From Xylanibacter ruminicola (GTDB lineage Bacteria > Bacteroidota > Bacteroidia > Bacteroidales > Bacteroidaceae), in assembly GCF_900107775.1 (NCBI RefSeq), contig NZ_FNRF01000002.1, forward strand, positions 685,129 through 749,128: a DNA stretch of 64,000 bases, read 5' to 3'. Under the pieces are notes generated by a model. That model was not told the origin of the DNA. It ran no database searches and worked only from the letters and a program-made list of their open reading frames with translations. A program made the translations under genes and the position numbers. Below, piece by piece: positions 26,078-33,789 of the stretch. Each line of letters opens with the position of its first letter. Position 1 is the stretch's first letter.

Positions 26078-26099
26078 AACCCAAGGAGACCCTACACGG

Positions 26100-26258
26100 A
26101 TGCCGACCGTCATTCCCTTCGCCACCTATGGCGGCAGCAGCATCAAGAAGGCCTGCGAAGACCTGAAAGCTGCCTACCCAGATGTAAACTGGAAGGAAGG
26201 CAAACTCCTGAACAGGACAAGCAAAAAGGAATTAGAGACTTGGGTAAAAGGATTGTAA
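26100..26258 (+). pseudogene. 3' fragment of a flavodoxin-family gene
   Basis: A 52-codon frame beginning MPTVIPFATYGGSSIKKAC and ending LETWVKGL. This matches the C-terminal strand and helix of Bacteroidota flavodoxins (the 'FATSGGS' region). The N-terminal FMN-binding part is absent. Together with the uvrA-like tail at 19251 it shows that the AraC-RND cassette was inserted between, or replaced, the 5' portions of other genes. A terminator follows directly. Confidence 0.7.
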
Positions 26259-26262
26259 CAGC

Positions 26263-26303
26263 AAAAACGTCCGTGTCACGAAAGAATGGCACGGACGTTT
26301 TTC
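26263..26303. terminator. Bidirectional hairpin terminator
   Basis: AAAAACGTCCGTGTCA, loop, GGCACGGACGTTTTT: a near-perfect stem flanked by A and T runs. It serves the RND operon on the plus strand and the convergent metalloprotease/TauE/HipBA run on the minus strand. Confidence 0.85.
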
Positions 26304-26305
26304 TT

Positions 26306-26872
26306 TCAATCATCTTCATCCTCTTCCATTTTACAGATTTGACGTGTCGCCTTACGGGCTTCCTTCCAACGAGGGAAGTATTTGTCCATCAGCGCATGGA
26401 AACGGGCATTGTGACTGGGTTCCAACAGATGGCACAGTTCATGAACCACCACATGCTCGACACACCATTCCGGCAACAGCAGCAGATAGGCCGAGAAGCA
26501 GATGGACTTATCATTAACTTTGCAGACACCCCAACGTGAAATCATCGCCTTGTAATATACAACCGAAGGTTTCACACCCATCTCCTTTGAATGGCGTTCC
26601 ACCATCGGCTCTATCAGGGCTTTAAGTCGCCGTTGGGCATCATCAGCCTGTTCTCTTGTCTTTAGCGGCAGCTTATTATAGAAGTTTGCCCTACGCTTTT
26701 GGCTTTCGTAAGTTTTCTTCCGTGCCTCCGTTATCCAGTCGCGGTGTTCCTCAATGAACCGTTCTACCTCTTTCTTTGGCATACCAATGAGTGCTGATAC
26801 ATGCACATCGCCATTCTTCACGATGCGCATTGACAGCCTCCTGGTTCTCCTGTATGTTACCTGTATTGCCAT
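26306..26872 (-). CDS. YgjP/SprT-like (M48/DUF45) zinc metallopeptidase
   Basis: 188 residues of the YgjP-like family. The zinc-binding motif appears as VVHELCHLLEPSHNARF (HExxH form with a second histidine seven residues on) near residue 145, preceded by WGVCKVNDKSICFSAYLLLL as in family members. Family length is about 170-240 residues. These genes often travel next to restriction or toxin-antitoxin genes. It is the last gene of a minus-strand run following tauE, 1 bp apart. Cellular substrate unknown. Confidence 0.85.
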   Translation of the reverse strand: MAIQVTYRRTRRLSMRIVKNGDVHVSALIGMPKKEVERFIEEHRDWITEARKKTYESQKRRANFYNKLPLKTREQADDAQRRLKALIEPMVERHSKEMGVKPSVVYYKAMISRWGVCKVNDKSICFSAYLLLLPEWCVEHVVVHELCHLLEPSHNARFHALMDKYFPRWKEARKATRQICKMEEDEDD

Positions 26873-26873
26873 T

Positions 26874-27602
26874 TCAATTTGTCATTAGAATAATCACGCC
26901 GCTCACTGCGATATAAGCATAGACAATATAACGAAAGATTCGGTTGGGAATGCACTTAAAGACATAAGCTCCAAGGGGTGTGCCGATGATGACTCCACCA
27001 AGTCCAAAACAATAATCAGTCAGGACGGTCGTGGTGAAGAAACCGTTGTAGGCACGAACGAAGGTCATCATTATATTGCCAATCAGGAAGTAGGTCTGAG
27101 CCATTGCCATATAATGCTCCTTAGTGGGTTCTGATTGGATGAAGTAGAGCACGGCTGGCGGGCCTTGCATGCCAAAGAAGCCTCCCATCAGACCGCTCAA
27201 CGTTCCTGCTCCTACCTGCACTCGTTTGGTTGTGGATAGCTTGATCTTTTGGCTGAACAGCGCGAAATAGACGCTGATGACTATCAACGCCACACCCAGA
27301 ATCCGCTTCAAGATGTGGTCTTCGATGCGGGTCAAGGCAAAGATGGCTATTGTCGAGACAACAATAAACGTCTGCAGTATCGGCCAAAGCCGTTTCCATG
27401 TGACATAGGCCTTCAATCTCCAAACGATGACAGCTGAAGTCGTGATTGCAAGAAGTCCTGAGAGTGTTGTGGCCTCACCGTATGTTGGCAGGAAGAACGG
27501 CAGCATCGTCATGATGAAGATGCCAAAGCCGAAGCCAGTTGTGCGCTGCACAAAGCTGGCTCCAATGCTCAACAAGAATATGGCTATGACAAGGCTACTC
27601 AT
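26874..27602 (-). CDS. TauE/SafE-family membrane permease
   Basis: 242 residues with about eight hydrophobic helices. The N-terminus has the TauE landmark SFVQRTTGFGFGIFIMT. The repeat landmark GTLSGLMGGFFGMQGPPAV sits in mid-protein. Members are proposed to move sulfite, sulfoacetate or other sulfur-containing anions across the inner membrane. It starts 10 bp after the hipA stop and ends 1 bp before the metalloprotease, so it is probably in the hipBA transcript. The transported compound is not identifiable from sequence. Confidence 0.85.
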   Translation of the reverse strand: MSSLVIAIFLLSIGASFVQRTTGFGFGIFIMTMLPFFLPTYGEATTLSGLLAITTSAVIVWRLKAYVTWKRLWPILQTFIVVSTIAIFALTRIEDHILKRILGVALIVISVYFALFSQKIKLSTTKRVQVGAGTLSGLMGGFFGMQGPPAVLYFIQSEPTKEHYMAMAQTYFLIGNIMMTFVRAYNGFFTTTVLTDYCFGLGGVIIGTPLGAYVFKCIPNRIFRYIVYAYIAVSGVIILMTN

Positions 27603-27612
27603 CGTTATTCCG

Positions 27613-29103
27613 TCAAGAGAAAAAGTATTTCTCAGCCATAGCCAGCAACTGTTCTGGAGTAAGGTTGGCTACCCCTGTCTTCTCAATCAGCGAGAACTCT
27701 TCCTTGTTCTTGCCGATGACGTACTTCCGTTCCTTGCCATCGATTTCAGCGAGCAAGTGGAAGTTGCCTTTATAGGCTTGCTCTATACGGATACTGGAAA
27801 CCAAATGGCCGTTGATAGTCTGTTCTGGCATTGCCACATCTTCCTGCCATTCACCCCATTCCTTCAGGTGGCTGATAATTGTTGCCTCTACCCTACCCGT
27901 CCATTGTTCAGACACACCGTATTTCGTAGCAATGGACCTGAACTGTTTCAATGATGCAACCACTTCACGGATGATGGCATCAGGTCGGCGAATGCCATTG
28001 TCGCGGGCAAACTGGATGGCATCCTCACGGGTAATGCCACGAAGCTTGGCCCTGATATACAAGCAATGGTCTTCGTTAGGCAGGAAACCACCATTATCTA
28101 TAATATAGGTGATATCATAGGCTGGTGACAGTCGCCAACTGCCATCCTCATCCATGATGAACGAGAAGTTCTTATTGTGGTCATCGGTGTTGTTGGCCAG
28201 AATATTGAAGACCATTCTACGGAAAACCTCCTGGCAGTCGGATTCTGGTAGATGCAGCTTGCGACAGACGGCTATCAGTTGCTCATAGCTGTCAGCATCT
28301 GGACTGATGGCAGCTAACGTTTGGGTATAAATCTTCCTCTCACCGTCACGATCAAAACGCTTGGTGATGAAATGATTATTGCCGTCAACGGTATATAGTT
28401 CAGACGGCATCATACGGATTCCTGCCATCGTAGCCAGTTCATAGTAGGCCATCTCCAGTTCAGCCGAACTGTACTGCGTATTGCCGAACTTCAGCAGACA
28501 GTAGTCATAGTTCTTCAAGCCGGATATCTGACCACTACGAATCTCACCCGTCTTTCGGTTGATGGCAATGATGGCCTTCGGCTGACGGCCACCTGCAGAT
28601 GTGCCGACAGTCAACAATGACTGCATGGTGATATTTTCATCAGGCATGATACGAGCCTGTTCCCTCTCTGTGTAGATACGTTCTGCCAAGTCAGCCAACG
28701 ATTTCATGTCAATCTTCTGAGCCTTTTGCTCACGGGCGTATTCTGGCTGGAACTCCAAGGCTCCCATGCCACGTTTGCCAATGAACGAGAGTTTGTCCAA
28801 AGGTGTGATGTCGGCATTAGCCAGATGGTTCTGCTGTCGCCACAGGTCGAAGAGCTGATTGCCCCAGGCATCAGGCAAAGAGTCGGCAACAAATGCAGGT
28901 AGTTTCTGGTAGATCCTGGCATCTTCACCCCAAACTGGTGTAAGACTACGTGCTCCATCGATGGGTGCAACCAAGGGAGAAATATTCAGACCTCGCTTGA
29001 TCCACTCAGGGTTATACATGAAATAAGCCAGCCTCCTGCGCTCATCCCATGCCAATCTGCCTATCTCTTCTCCCCAAAGGATAACTTTCAATGAACTTGT
29101 CAT
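27613..29103 (-). CDS. hipA: HipA-family serine/threonine kinase toxin
   Basis: 496 residues. HipA landmarks: GTSAGGRQPKAII (the phosphate-binding and autophosphorylated loop), LKFG, the catalytic loop NILANNTDDHNKNFSF and the metal-binding SPAYDITY. E. coli HipA phosphorylates glutamyl-tRNA synthetase and causes growth arrest; the target here is inferred only by homology. It is longer than the usual 430-440 residues: about 75 extra residues at the C-terminus (from MPEQTINGHLVSSIRI) look like a small added domain. It follows its hipB-type antitoxin by 6 bp. Confidence 0.9.
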   Translation of the reverse strand: MTSSLKVILWGEEIGRLAWDERRRLAYFMYNPEWIKRGLNISPLVAPIDGARSLTPVWGEDARIYQKLPAFVADSLPDAWGNQLFDLWRQQNHLANADITPLDKLSFIGKRGMGALEFQPEYAREQKAQKIDMKSLADLAERIYTEREQARIMPDENITMQSLLTVGTSAGGRQPKAIIAINRKTGEIRSGQISGLKNYDYCLLKFGNTQYSSAELEMAYYELATMAGIRMMPSELYTVDGNNHFITKRFDRDGERKIYTQTLAAISPDADSYEQLIAVCRKLHLPESDCQEVFRRMVFNILANNTDDHNKNFSFIMDEDGSWRLSPAYDITYIIDNGGFLPNEDHCLYIRAKLRGITREDAIQFARDNGIRRPDAIIREVVASLKQFRSIATKYGVSEQWTGRVEATIISHLKEWGEWQEDVAMPEQTINGHLVSSIRIEQAYKGNFHLLAEIDGKERKYVIGKNKEEFSLIEKTGVANLTPEQLLAMAEKYFFS

Positions 29104-29109
29104 AACAGC

Positions 29110-29424
29110 CTACTTCTTATTCGTGTGACGTATTCTCTGTGCCTTCTTCTCTTCCTTGCGAACAAGGTAAGGCGACTCAGGCAGCTCTGGCAGCACATCG
29201 TCCAAAGCATTCACCTGACCAACCACCCTGAGAAGCAAGATGAAGGTGGACAGCGACAAACTGTTTGCCGTACCATTCTCAAACTTGTGGATGGTGGTCA
29301 AACCGATGCCTGACTGCTCTGCCACCTCCTTCTGGGTGAGGTTGCAGCGCATCCTGTATTCCTTGAACCGTGAACCAAGCAATCGAACCAGTTCTGGCGT
29401 AGAATATTCATAAAAGTCTGCCAT
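29110..29424 (-). CDS. hipB: HipB-like helix-turn-helix antitoxin
   Basis: 104 residues with an Xre-type DNA-binding fold, MRCNLTQKEVAEQSGIGLTT then IHKFENG, and a basic C-terminal tail (RKEEKKAQRIRHTNKK). HipB proteins neutralise HipA and repress the operon. First gene of a minus-strand run hipB-hipA-tauE-metalloprotease. The upstream 60 bp are very AT-rich and contain candidate palindromes around TTTATTATTCAATAAA for autoregulation. Confidence 0.88.
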   Translation of the reverse strand: MADFYEYSTPELVRLLGSRFKEYRMRCNLTQKEVAEQSGIGLTTIHKFENGTANSLSLSTFILLLRVVGQVNALDDVLPELPESPYLVRKEEKKAQRIRHTNKK

Positions 29425-30090
29425 AATTGATGTATTTATTATTCAATAAACTGATATTTATATATTGGTTTTATTATTTATCTTCACTTTTTTAATATTT
29501 AACGCTGCAAAATTAAGCATTATTTTCCAATCAAACAAACTTTTTCGGGTAAATATGCGAATCTGAAGTCCACTTTTAACAATCAACGTCGTAAGACAGG
29601 ATTTCGGTCAAGAAAAAAAATCAGGTTTAAGGTTTAGGTTTAACCATGTATATATACATGCCTTCATAACCTCAATCAAACGTACCTGAATCACATGGTG
29701 GGTTTAGTTTACCTCTTATATGTATATAAGCCTCCCTAAACTTAAACCTAAACCCAGAGGCACAACCTGAGGCGATTTTTTCTTTTGACCGAAAAAACAG
29801 TTGCAAAGATGCGGCTCTTTGAAATAAAAGTCGTACCTTTGCAACCGACAAGATCGATGGTAAGAGATCGATTCGAGTCAAAACGGGAAAACGGATGGTT
29901 AAACTTGTTTAAAACTGAAATTTCCTGACATCAGGCTAGAATCCGTAAAAACTACGGACAAAGCAGACAAAAACCACCACTGCCCGTCACTATGAGGCAT
30001 TCGTAAGTCTCTCAAAAACAAATTTTTAGAAAGGGTTTATCCTATTTCTACCTTTTCGTTGTAACTAACTGATTTTCAGTAACTTACATT
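29425..30090. other. Right-end non-coding region of island B
   Basis: About 665 bp without a gene. It contains GGTTTAAGGTTTAGGTTTAA (29624-29643), a perfect 16-bp palindrome CATGTATATATACATG (29645-29660), GGTTTAGTTTA (29701-29711), a near-palindrome CTTATATGTATATAAG (29715-29730) and CCTAAACTTAAACCTAAACC (about 29734-29753), together forming a large inverted-repeat block. TACCTTTG at 29834-29841 is a -7 box that points toward the attachment site but drives no visible gene. CCTATTTCTACC (30041-30052) repeats the island's left end. It may hold the remains of an integrase control region or an untranslated RNA. Confidence 0.5.
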
Positions 30091-30108
30091 TCCTGCGTGG
30101 GAAAATAG
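30091..30108 (+). other. Attachment-like site 3 (displaced mnmE tail)
   Basis: TCCTGCGTGGGAAAATAG: from TGC onward it reads Cys-Val-Gly-Lys-stop like the mnmE end, with Ser replacing Phe. It separates island B from island C. The ABC permease stop codon lies only 1 bp beyond it, so island C has no non-coding left end. Confidence 0.7.
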
Positions 30109-30109
30109 A

Positions 30110-31147
30110 TTAACTATTCTTTTTATAGCTCTGTACGGCCCAACAACCCATCAGCGTACCAATGCCAGCAAGGGCTAAGACCTGATGGACAGTTTCGTGC
30201 AGCCCACCACCACGGATGAAGACGGTGCGGATGGCATCAATGAAGTAGTGCATGGGGTTGATATAGGTGGTAAGATACGCCCACTGGGGCATGGATCGCG
30301 TAGGGGTGAAAAGTCCCGACAGCAACATGATGCTCACCACAAAGAACCACATCACGAACATGGCCTGCTGCATGGTGTCGGAGTAGTTGGACACGATGAG
30401 TCCGAAAGAAGAGAAGAATAGCGCCAGCAGCATAGCAAGCACGTAGATGAGCCACACGGGACCAACAGGTGTGATGCCATAAACGAACCACGCCAACAAC
30501 AAGCACACGGTGATGACAAACAGCGCAATGAGCCAGTAAGGGATAAGTTTGGCGAGGATGAACGACCACTTGGAAACGGGCGTAACGTTAATCTGTTCGA
30601 TGGTGCCTGCCTCTTTCTCGCCAACGATGTTGAGTGTGGGCAGAAAGCCCGTCATCAGCATCATCACAATGGCAAAGAGGGCGGGAATCATGTAGAGTTT
30701 GTAGTTCTGACCTTTGTTGTATAAGGTGAGAGGCGTGATGTTTGATGTGTGATGTGTGACGTTTGAGGTGACTATCTGACTCAGATAGGCGCTACCCATT
30801 GAGCCTTTGGTGCCGTTGACGGCATTGGCTGCAATGAGATACTTGCCACCGCGAATCTCGAGGATGACATCGGCCCTACCCTTCTCAATGTCCTTCATCG
30901 CATCAGCGTAGGTGGCCTTCTGTCCACCGAAGATGAAATAATTAGAGGCAGCAATCTGCTGTACCAACCGCTGCGACTCCACGGTGTGGTCTATGTCAAC
31001 CACATCTACCACGATGTTCTTCACTTCCATCTGCATCACCCACGGCATGACGCACATGATGACGATGGGGAACATGATGATGAGCTTGGGAAGAAACGCA
31101 TTGCGGCGTATCTGCAGGAACTCTTTCTGTATGAGATACTTAATCAT
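30110..31147 (-). CDS. ABC-2 type exporter permease (YbhR-like), second permease
   Basis: 345 residues: an N-terminal helix (LPKLIIMFPIVIMCVMPWVM), a large extracytoplasmic domain, and five C-terminal helices with the ABC-2 landmark NIVGEKEAGTIEQINVTPVS. It forms a heterodimeric exporter with the permease encoded upstream, driven by the double ATPase. An in-frame repeat at 30735-30772 adds TSNVTHHTSNITP to the external domain. Last gene of the tolC-adaptor-ATPase-permease-permease operon, ending 1 bp from attachment-like site 3. Substrate unknown; drugs or other hydrophobic compounds are usual for YbhFSR-like pumps. Confidence 0.88.
   Translation of the reverse strand: MIKYLIQKEFLQIRRNAFLPKLIIMFPIVIMCVMPWVMQMEVKNIVVDVVDIDHTVESQRLVQQIAASNYFIFGGQKATYADAMKDIEKGRADVILEIRGGKYLIAANAVNGTKGSMGSAYLSQIVTSNVTHHTSNITPLTLYNKGQNYKLYMIPALFAIVMMLMTGFLPTLNIVGEKEAGTIEQINVTPVSKWSFILAKLIPYWLIALFVITVCLLLAWFVYGITPVGPVWLIYVLAMLLALFFSSFGLIVSNYSDTMQQAMFVMWFFVVSIMLLSGLFTPTRSMPQWAYLTTYINPMHYFIDAIRTVFIRGGGLHETVHQVLALAGIGTLMGCWAVQSYKKNS
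30735..30772. repeat. In-frame TGTGATGTTTGA-type repeat in the permease gene
   Basis: GTGATGTTTGATGTGTGATG, then TGTGACGTTTGAGGTGAC, is a short-period tandem sequence with units of 7 to 8 bp. Read on the coding (minus) strand it gives SNVTHHTSNIT. It differs in sequence from the repeats in the three neighbouring genes. Confidence 0.7.
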
Positions 31148-31169
31148 AATTAAGAATTAAGAGGTATTA

Positions 31170-32270
31170 TCACTTCAATCTTACGTTAAACTTCTTCAGG
31201 GCAATAGCCAGCAACACCACCGTCATACCAGCCAGCACAGCCACCTCGCGAGCCACTTCGCCAATGCCCACACCCATAATCATCAGCTTGCGCATGGCCT
31301 CGATATAGTAGCGTGGCGGAACCACAGCAGCCAGCCATTGCAGCACTTGCGGCATCGACTCTACTGGAAACAGCATGCCCGACAGCATCACCACAGGCAT
31401 CAGCAGCACCATAGCCGACAGCAACAGTGCCACGAGTTGCGTCTGTGCCACGTTGGAGATGAGCAGTCCTAACGAGAGCGCCAGCAGAATATAGAGGGTG
31501 CTCACAGCCAGAATCCAGAACAGCGAACCAGCAAGGGGCACTCCCAGCACGAAACGCGCCATCAGGAGGATGGTGATGAGGATGGCGAAGGCCAGCACCA
31601 GATAGGGCACCACCTTAGCGATGATTACCATCAAGGGGCGCACAGGCGATACGAGCAGTACCTCCATCGTTCCTTTCTCTTTCTCGCGGACAATCGATAT
31701 CGAGGTCATCATGGCACAGATGAGCATCAGCAGCATACCCATGATGGCAGGCACGAAGTTGTAGGCCGACTTCATCTGCGGATTGTAAAGGAGCCTCACC
31801 CCCAGCCCCTCTCCAAAGGGCGAGGGGAGTGAATAGTGTTTGCCGTCAACTGGCTGAGACAGTATGCTTTGGGCGTATGTGGTCCATTGCTGAGCCATAT
31901 TGGGGTCGCTACCGTCAACCATGATTTGCCACTGAAGGTTACTACTCCCCTCGCCCTTTGGAGAGGGGCTGGGGGTGAGGCACATATCAGCCTTCTGACT
32001 GCGGATGAGCCGTTCGGCCTCCTGTGGGGTGTTCACCGTCTGAGTGATAATGAAGTATTCCGATTGTGCCAGTCGTTCTACGGCCTGCTGCGTACGGGGC
32101 GACATCTCAGAGGTAACCAACACCGTGCGCACATTCTTCACATCGGTGGTGATGGCAAAGCCGAAGAGCAGCATCATTACCACGGGCATACCAAAGAGGA
32201 TGAGCATCGTACGCTTGTCACGCAGAATATGCTTGGCTTCCTTGATTACAAATGCTATAAACTGTTTCAT
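31170..32270 (-). CDS. ABC-2 type exporter permease (YbhS-like), first permease
   Basis: About 366 residues. The ATG at 32270 (MKQFIAFVI) is preferred over a GTG 12 bp upstream. An N-terminal helix (TMLILFGMPVVMMLLFGFAI) is followed by an external domain and C-terminal helices containing SIVREKEKGTMEVLLVSPVR. Two copies of a 38-bp GC-rich repeat in inverted orientation are inserted in frame, adding LTPSPSPKGEGSS and SLPSPFGEGLGVRLL on either side of the normal QIMVDGSDPNMAQQW segment. Partner of the second permease 22 bp downstream. Exporter direction is inferred from family. Confidence 0.88.
   Translation of the reverse strand: MKQFIAFVIKEAKHILRDKRTMLILFGMPVVMMLLFGFAITTDVKNVRTVLVTSEMSPRTQQAVERLAQSEYFIITQTVNTPQEAERLIRSQKADMCLTPSPSPKGEGSSNLQWQIMVDGSDPNMAQQWTTYAQSILSQPVDGKHYSLPSPFGEGLGVRLLYNPQMKSAYNFVPAIMGMLLMLICAMMTSISIVREKEKGTMEVLLVSPVRPLMVIIAKVVPYLVLAFAILITILLMARFVLGVPLAGSLFWILAVSTLYILLALSLGLLISNVAQTQLVALLLSAMVLLMPVVMLSGMLFPVESMPQVLQWLAAVVPPRYYIEAMRKLMIMGVGIGEVAREVAVLAGMTVVLLAIALKKFNVRLK
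31793..31981. repeat. Pair of 38-bp perfect inverted repeats inside the permease gene
   Basis: Arm 1 (31793-31830) begins GCCTCACCCCCAGCCCC and continues TCTCCAAAGGGCGAGGGGAGT. Arm 2 (31944-31981) is its exact reverse complement. The 113 bp between them is ordinary permease coding sequence. Both arms keep the reading frame. The family is the same GCCTCnCCC...CTCCAAA...GAGGGG type as in the NfnAB linker. Confidence 0.92.
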
Positions 32271-32296
32271 TTCTCTAAACACTAAACTCTAAACGC

Positions 32297-33766
32297 TCAA
32301 CTGTCACTACGGGTGGCCTGACGGGCCAGATAGGTAAACACATGGTCCATATCGGGTTGGTGGAAACGCTGTTTCAGTTCATCAGGTGTGCCGAGTGCGC
32401 TTATTTTGCCGTCCACCATGATAGAGATGCGGTCGCAATATTCTGCCTCGTCCATATAGTGGGTAGTCACAAAGACGGTGATGCCGCGACGGGCAGCGTC
32501 GTAGATGAGTTCCCAGAACTGGCGGCGTGTGGCGGGATCGACACCACCCGTGGGTTCATCGAGGAACACCACGCCCGGCTCGTGGAAGATAGAGACGGAG
32601 AAGGCCAGCTTCTGCTTCCAACCCAATGGCAGCGAGCCAACGAGGTCGTTCTTGTGCTCCGTGAACTGCAGGCGTTCCATGAGTTCATCGGTCTTGCGGC
32701 GAATCTCATCGTCCTTCATGCCGTAGATGCCTGCAAAGAGACGGATATTCTCGGCTACGGTGAGGTCTTCATAGAGCGAGAACCGCTGCGACATATAGCC
32801 TATGTGGCGCTTAATCTGCTCATACTCCGTGCGGATGTCGAAACCTACCACCCTACCCGTTCCACTGGTGGGTTGGTTCAGTCCTGTCAGCATGTGCATC
32901 GCCGTCGTCTTGCCAGCACCGTTGGCTCCCAGGAATCCGAATATCTCGCCTCGCTTAACGCTGAACGAGATGTCGTCAACGGCATGGAATGAGCCAAAGG
33001 CTTTTACCAGATGTTCTACTTCAATGACATTCTCCGACTCTTCACTTTTCACTTTTAGCCCTTCACTTTTATCTATGCCTGGCGGGTTAAAGATGCTGGC
33101 AAACTGGGTGAGGATATCATCGGGAGTGCCAATACCGCGCACCTTTCCTTGGTCCAGAAAAGCGACGCGCTCACAACAGCGTACCTCATCGAGATAAGGC
33201 GTTGAAGCCACAATGGTGATACCACTTTCCTTCAGCATCAGCAGCATCTCCCACAGCTCCTTACGGCTCACGGGGTCAACACCCGTGGTGGGCTCGTCGA
33301 GGAAGAGCACACTGGGTTGGTGTACCAATGCACACGAGAGTGCCAGTTTCTGCTTCATACCACCCGAGAGGGCGCCCGCCTTGCGGTCTTTGAAGCGTTC
33401 TATCTGCGAGTAGATGGCTTTGATACTATCGTAGCCTTCAGCAACGGTAGTTCCGAAAAGCGTGGCAAAGAAGTTCAGGTTCTCCTCGATGGTGAGGTCT
33501 TGGTAGAGCGAGAACTTGCCCGGCATATACCCCACCCTGCTACGCACCTCGCGCATCTGCTTCACCACGTCGTAGCCATCTACCACCGCCGTGCCTGCAT
33601 CGGGCAGCAACAGCGAACAGAGGATGCGAAACATCGATGTCTTTCCGGCACCATCAGGGCCAATCAGTCCAAAGACCTCACCCTTGCCGACAGCAAACGA
33701 CACATCGCAAAGTGCCTGCACCCGTCCGTACGACTTACTGATATTCTTTACTTCAATGGCATTCAT
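32297..33766 (-). CDS. Double ATP-binding subunit of the ABC exporter (YbhF-like)
   Basis: 489 residues with two complete nucleotide-binding domains. Domain 1: Walker A GPDGAGKTSM, signature LSGGMKQKLAL, Walker B VLFLDEPTTGVDP. Domain 2: Walker A GANGAGKTTAM, then LPLGWKQKLAF in the signature position and VVFLDEPTGGVDP. The ATG at 33766 (MNAIEVKNISK) is preferred to an in-frame TTG at 33775. The inter-domain linker contains a short-period repeat (33041-33070) giving KSEGLKVKSEESE. The second signature lacks the canonical SGG, as is frequent in such fused ATPases. Confidence 0.9.
   Translation of the reverse strand: MNAIEVKNISKSYGRVQALCDVSFAVGKGEVFGLIGPDGAGKTSMFRILCSLLLPDAGTAVVDGYDVVKQMREVRSRVGYMPGKFSLYQDLTIEENLNFFATLFGTTVAEGYDSIKAIYSQIERFKDRKAGALSGGMKQKLALSCALVHQPSVLFLDEPTTGVDPVSRKELWEMLLMLKESGITIVASTPYLDEVRCCERVAFLDQGKVRGIGTPDDILTQFASIFNPPGIDKSEGLKVKSEESENVIEVEHLVKAFGSFHAVDDISFSVKRGEIFGFLGANGAGKTTAMHMLTGLNQPTSGTGRVVGFDIRTEYEQIKRHIGYMSQRFSLYEDLTVAENIRLFAGIYGMKDDEIRRKTDELMERLQFTEHKNDLVGSLPLGWKQKLAFSVSIFHEPGVVFLDEPTGGVDPATRRQFWELIYDAARRGITVFVTTHYMDEAEYCDRISIMVDGKISALGTPDELKQRFHQPDMDHVFTYLARQATRSDS
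33041..33070. repeat. In-frame TTCACTTTT repeat in the linker between ATPase domains
   Basis: Three TTCACTTTT/TCACTTTT units occur between 33041 and 33070. Read on the coding strand they give alternating Lys-Ser-Glu/Lys-Val-Lys residues at the junction between the two nucleotide-binding domains. Confidence 0.65.
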
Positions 33767-33789
33767 AATTGTCAATTATCAATTGTCAA

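Noticed and set aside
29842-29900. tRNA-like sequence with a GATTCGAGTC loop
   Set aside because: No acceptor stem, D-arm or anticodon arm pairs could be formed around it.
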